56,265 bases of DNA from an uncultured Bacilli bacterium. GTDB lineage: Bacteria > Bacillota_I > Bacilli_A > RF39 > UBA660. The translations under genes were made by a program, and so were the position numbers. The DNA is taken from contig CASPWD010000011.1 of the NCBI GenBank assembly GCA_949425635.1, forward strand, positions 1 to 56,265, written 5' to 3'. Of this stretch, positions 1 through 8,861 are shown one piece after another. The stretch's first letter is position 1. Every line of letters begins with the position of its first letter. Below the pieces are notes generated by a model. It saw only the letters and a list, made by a program, of their open reading frames with translations, made no database searches and was not told where the DNA came from.

Positions 1-98
1 ATTCTGGATTAGAATATAAATTAACTATTAAAGTAGAAACTGTTCAATATGATGCATATAAAGAATACTTTAATACAGATATCAAAATTACTGAGTAA
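1..98 (+). CDS. 3' end of a truncated upstream gene
   Basis: An open frame runs in from the window edge, in phase with base 3, and ends at TAA 96-98. It encodes about 31 residues of mixed charge with no motif that identifies it. The next gene begins 37 bases later on the same strand behind a strong ribosome binding site, so the two are probably in one operon. Because the next gene encodes a surface protein, this could be the tail of another exported protein, but that is inference. Confidence 0.55.
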   Translation, partial: SGLEYKLTIKVETVQYDAYKEYFNTDIKITE

Positions 99-135
99 TT
101 CTTTTAAACATAGAAAATAAAAAGGAGGAACACCT

Positions 136-798
136 ATGAAAAGATTATTAAAATCTTTATTATTAGTACTTATGCTATTTAGTTTTACTCTAGTAAATGC
201 TAGAGAAAACAAACTATACTTCACAGGTAGTGGAGATAGATTATACTATGATAGCTCTAAGTATGACGACGAATACTTTATGAAACATGTAGATATGGTA
301 CCTGGTTCATCATATGAAGATCGATTAACTATTGAAAATGATAGCAACTATGATTACAAATTATACATGAGAGTTAAGAATAGAGAACAAAGTGAACTTG
401 CTGCAGATTTACTAAAGAATATAAAGATGGAAATAACAATGAATGGTGAACTTCTATATAGTGGATTTGCGGATGGATTAGATTACAGCCATGATAATTT
501 AGATTTAACAAACACGATTTATATAGGTGAATACAAATCAAAAATGAATGGCGAGATAGTCGTAAATACAAAGTTAATTGAAAAATACGATGTAACAGAG
601 AATGATGAATATTCTTATGTAGATTGGGAATTTGTTGCAGAATATAACGACCTAGTTATACCAATAAATCCTGATACTGGAAGTAGTACTAATGAATACA
701 TCAAAATACTTCTAATAAGTTTAACTATTGTATTTGCCTTAATATTATTCTATCTATTTGCGATTAAAAGAAAAAAAGTAGTTATTAAAAGAATTTAA
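136..798 (+). CDS. Secreted protein with sortase-like wall-sorting signal
   Basis: The 220-residue product has an N-terminal signal peptide (MKRLLKSLLLVLMLFSFTLVNA), an extracellular region of about 165 residues, and a C-terminal tail built like a cell-wall sorting signal. That tail has a PINPDTGSS segment, a hydrophobic stretch of about 20 residues and the basic end KRKKVVIKRI. NPDTG differs from classical LPXTG but is the sort of variant used by other sortase classes. A sortase is encoded at 28659. The start follows AAGGAGG at good spacing. A terminator follows directly. The binding function of the extracellular part is unknown. Confidence 0.7.
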   Translation: MKRLLKSLLLVLMLFSFTLVNARENKLYFTGSGDRLYYDSSKYDDEYFMKHVDMVPGSSYEDRLTIENDSNYDYKLYMRVKNREQSELAADLLKNIKMEITMNGELLYSGFADGLDYSHDNLDLTNTIYIGEYKSKMNGEIVVNTKLIEKYDVTENDEYSYVDWEFVAEYNDLVIPINPDTGSSTNEYIKILLISLTIVFALILFYLFAIKRKKVVIKRI

Positions 799-802
799 TT
801 CG

Positions 803-830
803 GAAGAGCTTTTAAAGCTCTTTTTTCTTT
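803..830 (+). terminator. Rho-independent terminator
   Basis: AGAGCTTTTAAAGCTCT forms a stem at about 806-822 and is followed by a T-rich run. It closes the surface-protein transcript. Confidence 0.85.
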
Positions 831-901
831 CGATTTTTCATTTAAATTTCATAATATCTTCATATAAGAAAAGTATTATTTTTATATGAAAGGAAGATGA
901 A

Positions 902-1123
902 ATGAAAATAGAGATAATTGGATCGAATACAATTAATGGAATTAAGTTAAGAAAAAGAGTCTTGAAGATTGCAAATGAAGTAGAAGATAAAATAGTTATA
1001 AATTTGATAGAAGATTATGAACAAGTAAATCTTCCTATTTTATATATAAATGATAAATTAGTAAGTAGAGGACTTATTCCTTCTGAAAAAGAAATTGTAA
1101 AGTATTTAAAAAAGAAATGTTAG
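902..1123 (+). CDS. Thioredoxin-fold small protein lacking redox cysteines
   Basis: The 73-residue protein has the layout of the thioredoxin_3/MTH895-type small thioredoxins: a first strand KIEIIGS, a helix, and a segment with cis-proline context (LPILYINDKLVSRG), then a final helix IPSEKEIVKYLKK. In that family the first loop normally carries a CxxC or CxC redox pair. Here the loop reads GSNTING and the only cysteine is the last residue. The protein is therefore probably not a disulfide reductase and may be a binding or regulatory relative. The start follows AAAGGAAGATGA. It stands alone between two unrelated genes. Confidence 0.55.
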   Translation: MKIEIIGSNTINGIKLRKRVLKIANEVEDKIVINLIEDYEQVNLPILYINDKLVSRGLIPSEKEIVKYLKKKC

Positions 1124-1169
1124 GAATAATAATTTAATGATATAATTTATTATGATAGGTGGGATATTT

Positions 1170-1802
1170 ATGGCATCAGCAATTATACATTTATGTGTTG
1201 CACATGAAGTAAATAAGTATTTACATATGGATGAAAGTCAAATGTTAATAGGTTCTATAGCTCCAGATATTGCGAAACAAATTGGTCAAACTAAAGAGAT
1301 ATCACACTTTTTAGATCATACTAATGAAGATGATATTCCTAATATTGATAGGTTTTTAGCTAAATATAGAGGAGAATTAAATAAACCATTTGAAATGGGA
1401 TATTTTATTCATTTATTAACTGATAAGTATTGGTTTAGAGATTATATCTATAAATATATAGAAAGATATACTAATGATGAAAATAAAAAGAAAGTAACAT
1501 ATACTGCTATAAAAGATGTTATTTATAATGATTATACTAATATTAATATAGATTTAATTGATAAATATATGTTGCCTTTAGATATTTTTTATAATGATTT
1601 TGAAGGTATAGATAGTGTTATAACAGAAATACCAGTTGATAGATTAGATGTTTTAATCGATAAAATGGGCTTAATAATAAAAGATAGTAGACAAGAAAAG
1701 ACATTTATGTTTGATGTAAGTGATATAGAAGAATTTATTACTAATACAGTTAAATATATTATTAAAGATGTGCAAATCTTAGGTATAAATCCTCAAAGTT
1801 AA
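1170..1802 (+). CDS. Zinc-dependent phospholipase C-like protein
   Basis: The 210-residue product starts MASAIIHLCVAHEV and contains IGSIAPDIAK, SHFLDH and GYFIHLLTDKYW. This order of His and Asp residues is typical of the Zn_dep_PLPC family (phospholipase C/S1-P1 nuclease-like helical fold), in which they bind zinc. I chose ATG 1170 because AGGTGGG lies seven bases upstream; an upstream in-frame ATG at 1152 overlaps that site and is unlikely. No signal peptide is visible, so it is probably cytoplasmic. The substrate is unknown. Confidence 0.65.
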   Translation: MASAIIHLCVAHEVNKYLHMDESQMLIGSIAPDIAKQIGQTKEISHFLDHTNEDDIPNIDRFLAKYRGELNKPFEMGYFIHLLTDKYWFRDYIYKYIERYTNDENKKKVTYTAIKDVIYNDYTNINIDLIDKYMLPLDIFYNDFEGIDSVITEIPVDRLDVLIDKMGLIIKDSRQEKTFMFDVSDIEEFITNTVKYIIKDVQILGINPQS

Positions 1803-1816
1803 TATTATAATTTTTA

Positions 1817-1847
1817 AGAAAGATAATAAAATGTCTTTCTTTTTGTA
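1817..1847 (+). terminator. Rho-independent terminator
   Basis: AAGAAAGA and TCTTTCTT pair around a short AT loop and are followed by TTTTT. Confidence 0.75.
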
Positions 1848-1949
1848 TAGTTAAAATTTTTAATCTTTTGAGAGTATTATTGCATTGACTATAAACTTTA
1901 AATATTATATATTTATATTAGATAATTATAGAATAGAGCGTGATAAAGG

Positions 1950-3335
1950 ATGAAAAAAAAGTATATTTTATGTTTAGTAGTAATCAGTATTATGTTTCTA
2001 TTTGTTTTAGCAGCTGGGACTGGATATGGAGTATGGCTTGCTACTAATGATAGTACAGAAAAAGTATCAACAACTTTGAATTGTTTTAAAGTGTATTTTT
2101 CTGGAAGTGATATTATTGAAATGAGAAATATTAATCCAGTTGTAAATGAAGAAGGATTAGAAACAGCTCCTAATACACTTACTATTACTAATATTTGTGA
2201 AGATAAAAAAGAATTACAAGTAAGATTGAATATATTAAATGATTCAACTGTCGACGTGAATGCTTTGACTATACAAGCAGCAGGAAATATAGAGAAAGAA
2301 GTATCTTTATATAAGAATTTAAGTAATGCAAAATCAACAGAAGAAGATGTTATTCAAAGTAAGATAATTGGACTTGTTTTGGTAGAACCAAATGAAACAG
2401 TAAGAACAAATATAAAACTGTGGTTTGATGAAAAGAAAGCACCTAATTTAGATAAAGATTTATTTTTGAAAGCAAGATTTGAACTTATTGATACAGAGTC
2501 TTCAGCAAAAGCATCTTTCGCAGATTACTTAATTACCAATACAAGTGCAATAGAAAAAAAAGGAAGTCCAAATTTAACACAAGCTTCTTTCCAAGATGAA
2601 GGTATGTATACAGCTAATACTGACGAAGGAAAGACATATTATTATCGTGGTGTAGTTAACAATAATTATGTTAAGTTTGCTGATAATATGTGGAGAATTG
2701 TCAGAGTTAATTCAGACGGAACTGTTAGACTAATACTTGATAAATCGTCTGCTTATCAAAAGTATAGTACACAAGTAAATTATATGGATTATACTGGTTT
2801 AAATTATTTGTATAATGATGAAATGGTTAATAACGATATTAGTAATTATTTAAATAATTGGTATAATGAAGTAATTGTTAATAGAGATTTAGATAAGTAT
2901 GTAACTAATGGTACTTATTGTAATGATTCTAGTTATACAACAACTAATTATCATACTTATTTTAGTGCTTACGATAGATTAATTAATGGTCAAGGTCCAT
3001 CAATTATTTGTAAGGAAACAAATGCTGATTTTGGTGGTAAGTTTAATCAGAAAATTGGTTTAATATCAGCAGATGAAGTAGCATTAGCTGGTGGATATTT
3101 TGGAACTAATAATCAAAATTATTATTTATATAATGGAGAGAATTTCTTTACTTTAACTCCAGCAGAGTACTATTACTATAATGCTTATGTGTTTACTGTT
3201 TCTAATACAGGAGCACTTCAAACTACTAAAGTAAATACTGAATATGGTATAAGACCTGTAATTAATTTAGTCTCTACTGTAACTGTTAGTGGTTCTGGTA
3301 CTATTAGTGATCCATATACAATTGATATGAATTAA
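1950..3335 (+). CDS. Large exported protein, TasA-like N-terminus plus Tyr/Asn-rich C-terminal domain
   Basis: The 461-residue protein begins with a signal-anchor (ILCLVVISIMFLFVLAAGTGYGVWLA), followed by a beta-rich region resembling SipW-processed TasA/camelysin-type proteins. From about residue 190 there is a second domain with YYYRGVVNNNYVKFADNMWRIVRVN, IGLISADEVALAGG and YGIRPVINL. This looks like an exported module seen in gut Firmicutes (DUF6273-like), named here from memory. The start has a poorly spaced AAAGG directly before ATG. It is monocistronic and ends at a strong terminator. Its role is not known; a surface or matrix component is plausible because a SipW-type peptidase is encoded at 54343. 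Confidence 0.65.
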   Translation: MKKKYILCLVVISIMFLFVLAAGTGYGVWLATNDSTEKVSTTLNCFKVYFSGSDIIEMRNINPVVNEEGLETAPNTLTITNICEDKKELQVRLNILNDSTVDVNALTIQAAGNIEKEVSLYKNLSNAKSTEEDVIQSKIIGLVLVEPNETVRTNIKLWFDEKKAPNLDKDLFLKARFELIDTESSAKASFADYLITNTSAIEKKGSPNLTQASFQDEGMYTANTDEGKTYYYRGVVNNNYVKFADNMWRIVRVNSDGTVRLILDKSSAYQKYSTQVNYMDYTGLNYLYNDEMVNNDISNYLNNWYNEVIVNRDLDKYVTNGTYCNDSSYTTTNYHTYFSAYDRLINGQGPSIICKETNADFGGKFNQKIGLISADEVALAGGYFGTNNQNYYLYNGENFFTLTPAEYYYYNAYVFTVSNTGALQTTKVNTEYGIRPVINLVSTVTVSGSGTISDPYTIDMN

Positions 3336-3340
3336 GATAT

Positions 3341-3363
3341 AAAGATTCTTCGGAATCTTTTTT
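3341..3363 (+). terminator. Rho-independent terminator with TTCG loop
   Basis: AAGATTC-TTCG-GAATCTT is a perfect stem with a UUCG tetraloop followed by a T run. Confidence 0.9.
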
Positions 3364-3411
3364 TAATATTTTACATTATTTTTATATTTATACAGTCTTA
3401 TAAATTCTAAG

Positions 3412-3420
3412 TTTGTCGAA
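3412..3420 (+). promoter_or_regulatory. 0A-box-like site (Spo0A) upstream of sigma factor
   Basis: TTTGTCGAA matches the core Spo0A-binding box (TGTCGAA). It lies 54 bases before the sigma-factor start, in the intergenic region after the preceding terminator. In Bacillus the sigF operon is a direct Spo0A target, so the position fits. A single short match cannot prove binding. Confidence 0.5.
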
Positions 3421-3473
3421 CTTGTTTAAAAGGTTTATATATTCCTCTATATTCTAAGTAACAGGTGATAAAA

Positions 3474-4118
3474 ATGACAGATTTAGAAACAATTATACAA
3501 TTGCATGAGAAACTAATTTATAAGATTTCAACGAAGTTTTTTGATGTACCAAGAGAAGATTTATATCAAGCAGGAGTAATGGGAATAATAAAAGCATATA
3601 ATAATTTTGTAGATAATGGAGTTACTAAATTTACAACATATGCATATAATTATATTTTTGGTGAGATGTATGAACTCAGTAATAGTTTAAGGTCTATTAA
3701 ACTAAATAAAAATATTTTAGGGTTATATAAAAAGATTGAACAAGCTAAATATTTGTTGGCTCAAAAATTAGGACATCTTCCTTCAATTCAAGAATTATCA
3801 GAATACTTAGGCATAGATGAATTAACAATATATCAAGTAGCAATGAGTACAGCTAGTATTGTATCTTTAGATGGAGATAGTGAAAGACCAATTTATGAAG
3901 TTGTTACTGATACAAGAGACGATATAAATACAAGTAGAATTGATTTAATTGATTCAATGGATAGATTAACAGAAGAAGAAAAAGAAATTATAAAATGTAG
4001 ATACTTTAATGACTTAACACAGAGTGAAACTGCTAAAATATTAGGATTATCTCAAGTTAAAGTTTCTAGAACAGAAAAGAAAAGTTTAAATAAAATGTAT
4101 AATTATTTAAGTGCTTAA
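3474..4118 (+). CDS. sigF: Sporulation sigma factor, SigF/SigG type
   Basis: The 214-residue protein has the regions of a sigma-70 family sporulation factor. Region 2 carries DLYQAGVMGIIKAYNNF and TKFTTYAYNYIFGEM, region 3 carries LGHLPSIQELSEYLGI, and region 4 carries LTEEEKEIIKCRYFNDLTQSETAKILGLSQVKVSR. SigF directs forespore transcription. I call SigF rather than SigG because in Bacillus sigF is followed by the spoVA operon, the same order as here. The anti-sigma gene spoIIAB and spoIIAA, which normally precede sigF, are absent from this locus. ATG 3474 follows AGGTGATAAA; an upstream GTG overlaps that binding site. Confidence 0.7.
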   Translation: MTDLETIIQLHEKLIYKISTKFFDVPREDLYQAGVMGIIKAYNNFVDNGVTKFTTYAYNYIFGEMYELSNSLRSIKLNKNILGLYKKIEQAKYLLAQKLGHLPSIQELSEYLGIDELTIYQVAMSTASIVSLDGDSERPIYEVVTDTRDDINTSRIDLIDSMDRLTEEEKEIIKCRYFNDLTQSETAKILGLSQVKVSRTEKKSLNKMYNYLSA

Positions 4119-4143
4119 CCAAAATAATAGTGGAGGTTAAGAT

Positions 4144-4572
4144 ATGAATAGTACAAAATATAAGAAAATGGTAGAAGAAATGACGCCTAAAGAGAATCGA
4201 CTAATCAATATGCTTATAGCTTTTGTAGTTGGAGGAATTATTGGATTGATTGGAATGGTATTATTTGTTAATTTAAATAAGGTATATAATGAAGAATTAT
4301 CAATCGCTTTTATGTTACTTATTATGATAATAACTAGTGCATTACTTACTTGTTTAGGGATAAGTGATACTTTATTTTCAAAATTCAAATGCGGACTTAT
4401 AATTCCTATTACAGGCTTTGCACATTCTATTTCATCATCTATTTTAGATTACAAAAAAGAAGGCCTTATAAATATGGGATCTAATGCATTTAAGTTAGCT
4501 GGATCAGTTATATTATATGGTGTTGTAAGTGCAGTTATTTTAACGTTAGTGAAGGTGATATTAAATGTCTAG
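4144..4572 (+). CDS. spoVAC: Stage V sporulation protein AC
   Basis: The 142-residue product has several hydrophobic segments (LIAFVVGGIIGLIGMVLFV, AFMLLIMIITSALLTCLG, ILYGVVSAVILTLVKVIL) and the central GCGLIIPITGFAHSISSSILDYKKEGL-type region characteristic of SpoVAC. SpoVA proteins form the channel that moves dipicolinic acid into the developing spore and out during germination. The stop overlaps the spoVAD start by eight bases, so the genes are translationally coupled. The start has TGGAGG. spoVAA and spoVAB are not present. Confidence 0.9.
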   Translation: MNSTKYKKMVEEMTPKENRLINMLIAFVVGGIIGLIGMVLFVNLNKVYNEELSIAFMLLIMIITSALLTCLGISDTLFSKFKCGLIIPITGFAHSISSSILDYKKEGLINMGSNAFKLAGSVILYGVVSAVILTLVKVILNV

Positions 4573-5536
4573 TTTTAAATATGATAATGTTTATATAAAA
4601 GATTGTGAAAGTATAGTAGGTCCAAAAGAAGCTGAAGGAAATATAGAGTTTAAAAATAAGATAGATGATTATTATTATGGTGAAGATAAAATAGAAGATG
4701 CTGAAATAAAAATGCAGAATTTTTGTTTAGCTAATTTGATGAAAAAAAATAAATTAAATAATAAGGTTGAACTTTTAGTAGGAGGAGATTTATTAAATCA
4801 AATTGCTGTTACATCTTATAATATTGTAAACAGAGAAATTCCTTTTTTAGGTGTTTATAATGCTTGTGCAACATTTAATGAAAGTTTAATAGTACTTGCT
4901 AATTTTATAAATACTGGATTAATAAATAGTGGGATAGCGATTACTTCCAGTCATAATTTAAATGCTGAACGACAATATAGATTTCCAATAGAGTATGGGG
5001 CACAAAAGAAGTGTTATACAACTTTTACTACTACTGGAGCAGCTGCTATGTTATTAACTAAGGAACAGACAAATGCAAAATTAGAATCAAGTACTATTGG
5101 ATGTGTTGTAGATTATGGAATTAAAGATTCTTCTAATATGGGAGCTGTTATGGCACCTAGTGCGGCACATACTTTAAATAAACATTTAAAGGAAATGAAA
5201 AGAGATATTGGTTATTATGACATAATAGTAACTGGTGATTTAGGTAAGTTAGGTAGTAATATATTTTTGAAATTAATTAAGGAAGATTATGGATATGTTC
5301 CTAAAAATTATATAGATGCTGCAAGTATTTTATATAAAGAGAATCAAGAAACATTTCAAGGAGGAAGTGGTCCTGTTGTGATTCCTTTGGTTCTTATTAA
5401 TAAATTGCTAAATGATAAACAAAATAAAAGAATACTGTTATTAGCTACAGGGTCATTACATAGTCCATTGATGGTTAATTTAAAAAAGAGTATTCCTGCT
5501 ATAACACATGCAGTAAGTATTGAGGTGGTGAAATAA
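4565..5536 (+). CDS. spoVAD: Stage V sporulation protein AD
   Basis: The 323-residue protein has the thiolase/ketoacyl-synthase-like fold of SpoVAD, including PFLGVYNACATFNESLIVLANFINTGL, AITSSHN and the C-terminal GSGPVVIPLVLI and LLATGSLHSP segments. SpoVAD binds dipicolinic acid in the spore inner-membrane channel complex. The length is close to that of the Bacillus protein. It overlaps spoVAC by eight bases and shares the final A of its stop with the start of spoVAE. Confidence 0.92.
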   Translation: MSSFKYDNVYIKDCESIVGPKEAEGNIEFKNKIDDYYYGEDKIEDAEIKMQNFCLANLMKKNKLNNKVELLVGGDLLNQIAVTSYNIVNREIPFLGVYNACATFNESLIVLANFINTGLINSGIAITSSHNLNAERQYRFPIEYGAQKKCYTTFTTTGAAAMLLTKEQTNAKLESSTIGCVVDYGIKDSSNMGAVMAPSAAHTLNKHLKEMKRDIGYYDIIVTGDLGKLGSNIFLKLIKEDYGYVPKNYIDAASILYKENQETFQGGSGPVVIPLVLINKLLNDKQNKRILLLATGSLHSPLMVNLKKSIPAITHAVSIEVVK

Positions 5537-5886
5537 TGGAATATATAAATGCTTTTTTAGTAGTTGGTATTATATCAATGATTGGTCAAGTAATTTTAGA
5601 TAATACTAAGTTAACTCCTGGCCATGTAACTAGTATATTTGTTGTCATTGGAGCTATATTATCATTTTTAGGAGTATATGAAATGTTAACAGAGTATTCT
5701 TTAGTTGGTAGTAGTATTCCAATTACATCTTTTGGAAATGCCTTATATAAGGCGGCTTTGGAAGGATTTAATCAGAACGGATTTATAGGAATGTTTGCTA
5801 ATCTTTTTAGTAAGACAAGTGCTGGAATAAGTGGGGCAATATTCTTTGGTTTTATTTTTTCATTATTTGCTAAAGTAAAAGAATAA
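5536..5886 (+). CDS. spoVAE: Stage V sporulation protein AE (SpoVAEb type)
   Basis: The 116-residue membrane protein has four hydrophobic stretches and the SpoVAE pattern LTPGHVTSIFVVIGAILSFLGVYE, then SSIPITSFGNALYKAALEG and a C-terminal GISGAIFFGFIFSLFAK. It is the third component of the minimal SpoVAC-D-E channel. A TAATG overlap with spoVAD and the terminator behind it show that it ends the operon. Confidence 0.9.
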   Translation: MEYINAFLVVGIISMIGQVILDNTKLTPGHVTSIFVVIGAILSFLGVYEMLTEYSLVGSSIPITSFGNALYKAALEGFNQNGFIGMFANLFSKTSAGISGAIFFGFIFSLFAKVKE

Positions 5887-5938
5887 GAGAGATTATATTA
5901 TACGAACTCGTTGTTCGTTAATAATATAGCTCTTTTTT
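5887..5938 (+). terminator. Terminator of the sigF-spoVA operon
   Basis: A long imperfect stem (AGAG...ATTATAC-GAAC / GTTC-GTTAATAATATA...CTCT) is followed by TTTTTT. Confidence 0.85.
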
Positions 5939-5988
5939 CTTTGCTTTTTCTTTGATATAATTAAAGGTGAAAGAATGAAGGGATTTAT

Positions 5989-7551
5989 ATGGATAATAAA
6001 GAAAATTTGGAAAACGTAGTTATGGATAATAATATTAATGTTAACGAAGTTAATTCTCCTTTAAATGAGAAAATACCTTCAAAAAATAAGAAACCTAAAA
6101 AACATTTTAGTTTTAAAAAGAAGAAAAATGATAATAATGTTACTTCTTCTGATAATATGGTTAATCAATCAGATATTCCGATTGTAAATAATGAAGTCTT
6201 CCCTGTTCAAAATTCATTGCCAGAAGCTATTGAAGTAAATAATTCAGATATTCCAGCAGTAAATTTAGAATCAAGTATTCCTGTTGGAGAAGTTGGAAAT
6301 AATGATACTCCGATTAATGATATGCCTTTAGTAAATGAAGAAAACAATGCTGTTGAACAAAGTAATAATTTAGAAAGTACTCCTATATTTGATCCTAATG
6401 CTCTGGAAGCTGCTACAAGTAATGAGAATATTGTAAAGCAAAATGAGGATAATTTTGTTCCTCCTGCTGATTTTACATCGATATTTAATGTTACTTCAGA
6501 GGAAAATACAGCAATGCCAGCTTCTGTTAGATTGGATAAAGATATAAATGAATCTGTGAATTCAATAGGGAATAGTGTTACGGAAGCTAATAGTGTTCAA
6601 AATACAAATGGAGATGCACAACCTACAAAATTAGTAAAAGAGCATGAAAAGAAAAAGGAAGTTTTTAATAGTAATGAAAAAGTACTTTATGAAATAAAGC
6701 CAGAAAAAGAGGGTAATCCGATAGTTGTTATATTGTTTTTCTTATTTTTATTAAGTTCTATTGTTATTTTACCTTATATTTCTAAAAAGGTTGACTTTAA
6801 GAATGGTGATCCGACTCCAGGAGTGGTTGATAACGAGGAAGATGAAGATGACTTTTTCTATTTTAATAGATCTTCAGTAAGAGCTGTTTTGGATGGATTA
6901 GAGTTTACTAATTTTGTTAAACATGTTAAAAATGGCGAATATTTTTTAACATTTAATATTTCAAATAAGAATGATAGAGCTTATCAATATGATAAAAAAT
7001 ATTATGTTGTATTTTACGATGGCTCATCAATTGTTTATCGTGCTCTTATTCATGCTTATGATGTAATTGGTTCAAATGCTGTACAGGAGATAACTTTAAC
7101 GATAAATGAAAGAGGATTCAAGAGTGCTGATAGATTTAAAGTTGTCGAAATTCCTACATCTACTTATCCAACAGTTGAGGTAACAGAAAAAGATGGTGAT
7201 TATTCCGTTCTTAAATGTAATTATCGAAATGATGAAATGAAATACTATTTTTTAGAAAATAAGTTGGTTAAATTGGTAGAAACTTATACAGAAACTATGG
7301 AAGGTAGTAGTGCATACGAAAATGATAAAGCAGCATATAAAATTTTATCTGATAGTTATAAAAGAGTAAATAATTTCTCATCAACATTTGTAGAAACTAA
7401 TACACGTTTTACAATGATTAATGAATTTAATCATCGTGATATTGCTGATGCTACTTTAGCTAACTTGAAAACATATAAATTCTTTAAATATAACGAAAAT
7501 ATTAATACTGTTTCATTTGAGTTAGAAGCTCAAGGATATACGTGTGGATAG
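5989..7551 (+). CDS. Membrane protein with long disordered N-terminus
   Basis: The 520-residue protein has an Asn/Ser/Glu-rich region of about 230 residues that looks disordered and includes a Lys cluster (KNKKPKKHFSFKKKKN). One transmembrane segment follows (VVILFFLFLLSSIVILPYI), then an acidic patch and a probably beta-rich domain. The orientation is presumably N-in, C-out. I recognise no family. It is followed at once by scpA, whose start lies ten bases after its stop, so co-transcription with the chromosome-segregation genes is likely. Whether that has functional meaning is unknown. Confidence 0.6.
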   Translation: MDNKENLENVVMDNNINVNEVNSPLNEKIPSKNKKPKKHFSFKKKKNDNNVTSSDNMVNQSDIPIVNNEVFPVQNSLPEAIEVNNSDIPAVNLESSIPVGEVGNNDTPINDMPLVNEENNAVEQSNNLESTPIFDPNALEAATSNENIVKQNEDNFVPPADFTSIFNVTSEENTAMPASVRLDKDINESVNSIGNSVTEANSVQNTNGDAQPTKLVKEHEKKKEVFNSNEKVLYEIKPEKEGNPIVVILFFLFLLSSIVILPYISKKVDFKNGDPTPGVVDNEEDEDDFFYFNRSSVRAVLDGLEFTNFVKHVKNGEYFLTFNISNKNDRAYQYDKKYYVVFYDGSSIVYRALIHAYDVIGSNAVQEITLTINERGFKSADRFKVVEIPTSTYPTVEVTEKDGDYSVLKCNYRNDEMKYYFLENKLVKLVETYTETMEGSSAYENDKAAYKILSDSYKRVNNFSSTFVETNTRFTMINEFNHRDIADATLANLKTYKFFKYNENINTVSFELEAQGYTCG

Positions 7552-7561
7552 GAGATTAATT

Positions 7562-8296
7562 ATGACAATCAAATTTACTGTATCAGATTTTGAAGGACCT
7601 TTAGATTTATTATTACACATGGTAAAAGAATCTAAAATGGATATATATGAAATAAATATTAGAACTATAATTGATCAATATTTAGACTTTATTCATAGTA
7701 TGGAAGAGCAGAATATTGATGTAGCTAGCGAATATTTAGTAATGGCTTCAGAATTGATACATTTAAAGAGTAAGTTGTTAATTAATCGTAGAGACGAAGA
7801 AGAAAATCCAGAAGATGAATTTTCGATAACTTCAGAAGAAGACTTAAGAAATAAAATATTAGAATATGAGAAGTATAAACAAATAACTAAAGACTTTCAA
7901 AAGTTGGAAGAAAAAAGAGGTGAAGTTTATACTAAATTGCCAGAATCTTTAAAAGAATATATTGATGATGTTGGTATTCAAAAAGGCGAACTTAATGTTG
8001 AAGACTTATTCAATGCATATAAATTATTTATTGAGAGACAGAAGCTTCTTAAACCTTTAAATACAAAAATTACTAAAAGAGAATTAAGTGTTGAAGATAA
8101 AATAAAAGATATTAGAAGTGTTTTACAGTTAAGAAGAAAAGTTAATTTTTTAGAATTATTTACTGAAATAACTAGAGAAAGTGTAGTTGTAACTTTCTTA
8201 TCTATTTTAGAAATGAGTAAGAATAATGAGGTGTTGTTAACACAAGAGGATAATTTTAGTCCTATTATGATAGAGAGATGTGAGCATGATGAATAA
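7562..8296 (+). CDS. scpA: Segregation and condensation protein A
   Basis: The 244-residue protein starts MTIKFTVSDFEGPLDLLLHMVKESKMDIYEI, the signature of ScpA, the kleisin of the SMC condensin. The middle ASEYLVMASELIHLKSKLLI and the C-terminal winged-helix region (VTFLSILEMSKNNEVLLTQEDNFSPI) are also typical. ScpA bridges the SMC heads together with ScpB. I chose ATG 7562 because GGAGATT precedes it; the frame is open further upstream to a GTG inside the previous gene. It overlaps scpB by about ten bases. Confidence 0.95.
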   Translation: MTIKFTVSDFEGPLDLLLHMVKESKMDIYEINIRTIIDQYLDFIHSMEEQNIDVASEYLVMASELIHLKSKLLINRRDEEENPEDEFSITSEEDLRNKILEYEKYKQITKDFQKLEEKRGEVYTKLPESLKEYIDDVGIQKGELNVEDLFNAYKLFIERQKLLKPLNTKITKRELSVEDKIKDIRSVLQLRRKVNFLELFTEITRESVVVTFLSILEMSKNNEVLLTQEDNFSPIMIERCEHDE

Positions 8297-8861
8297 ACTT
8301 GGTGTTTTAGAAGGAATTTTATTTGTGGTTGGAGATGAAGGTATAACATTAACACAAATATGTGATATTTTAGAAATTGAAATGGATGAAGCTAAAAGTC
8401 TATTGTCTGAGTTGAAGAAAAGTTATGATGATGAGAATAGAGGAGTAAGAATTAGTTACTTGGGAGATGCTTTTAAGTTAACAACAAAGAAAGAACATAA
8501 AGAATACTATCGTAAATTAATTGAAAATCCAGAAAGTAATATGTTGTCACAAGCTGCTTTAGAAACATTAGCTATTGTAGCTTATAATCAGCCTATAACA
8601 AGAATTGAAATAGATGAAATGCGTGGAGTAAGTAATGTTCATATGTTAAGAAAACTAGTAGCTAAGGGACTTATTAAGGAGTCTGGTAAAAGTACTATGC
8701 CAGGAAGACCTAATTTATATGTAACTACTAGTGAATTTCTAGATTATTTCGGATTATCTTCAATAAGTGATCTTCCTACAATAATTAAGACAGAAGAGAA
8801 TAGTGATGAAAGCTCTGAATTGTTTACGTCAATTTATAAGGAAGCTGAAAAAGATGAATGA
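8286..8861 (+). CDS. scpB: Segregation and condensation protein B
   Basis: The product of about 191 residues contains tandem winged helices with the ScpB hallmarks: LGVLEGILFVVGDEG, ALETLAIVAYNQPITRIEIDEMRGV and GRPNLYVTTSEFLDYFGL. It dimerises and binds ScpA in the SMC complex. The start is ATG 8286 or the adjacent ATG 8289, both inside the end of scpA, so translation is coupled. The C-terminus overlaps the next gene by eight bases. Confidence 0.93.
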   Translation: MMNKLGVLEGILFVVGDEGITLTQICDILEIEMDEAKSLLSELKKSYDDENRGVRISYLGDAFKLTTKKEHKEYYRKLIENPESNMLSQAALETLAIVAYNQPITRIEIDEMRGVSNVHMLRKLVAKGLIKESGKSTMPGRPNLYVTTSEFLDYFGLSSISDLPTIIKTEENSDESSELFTSIYKEAEKDE

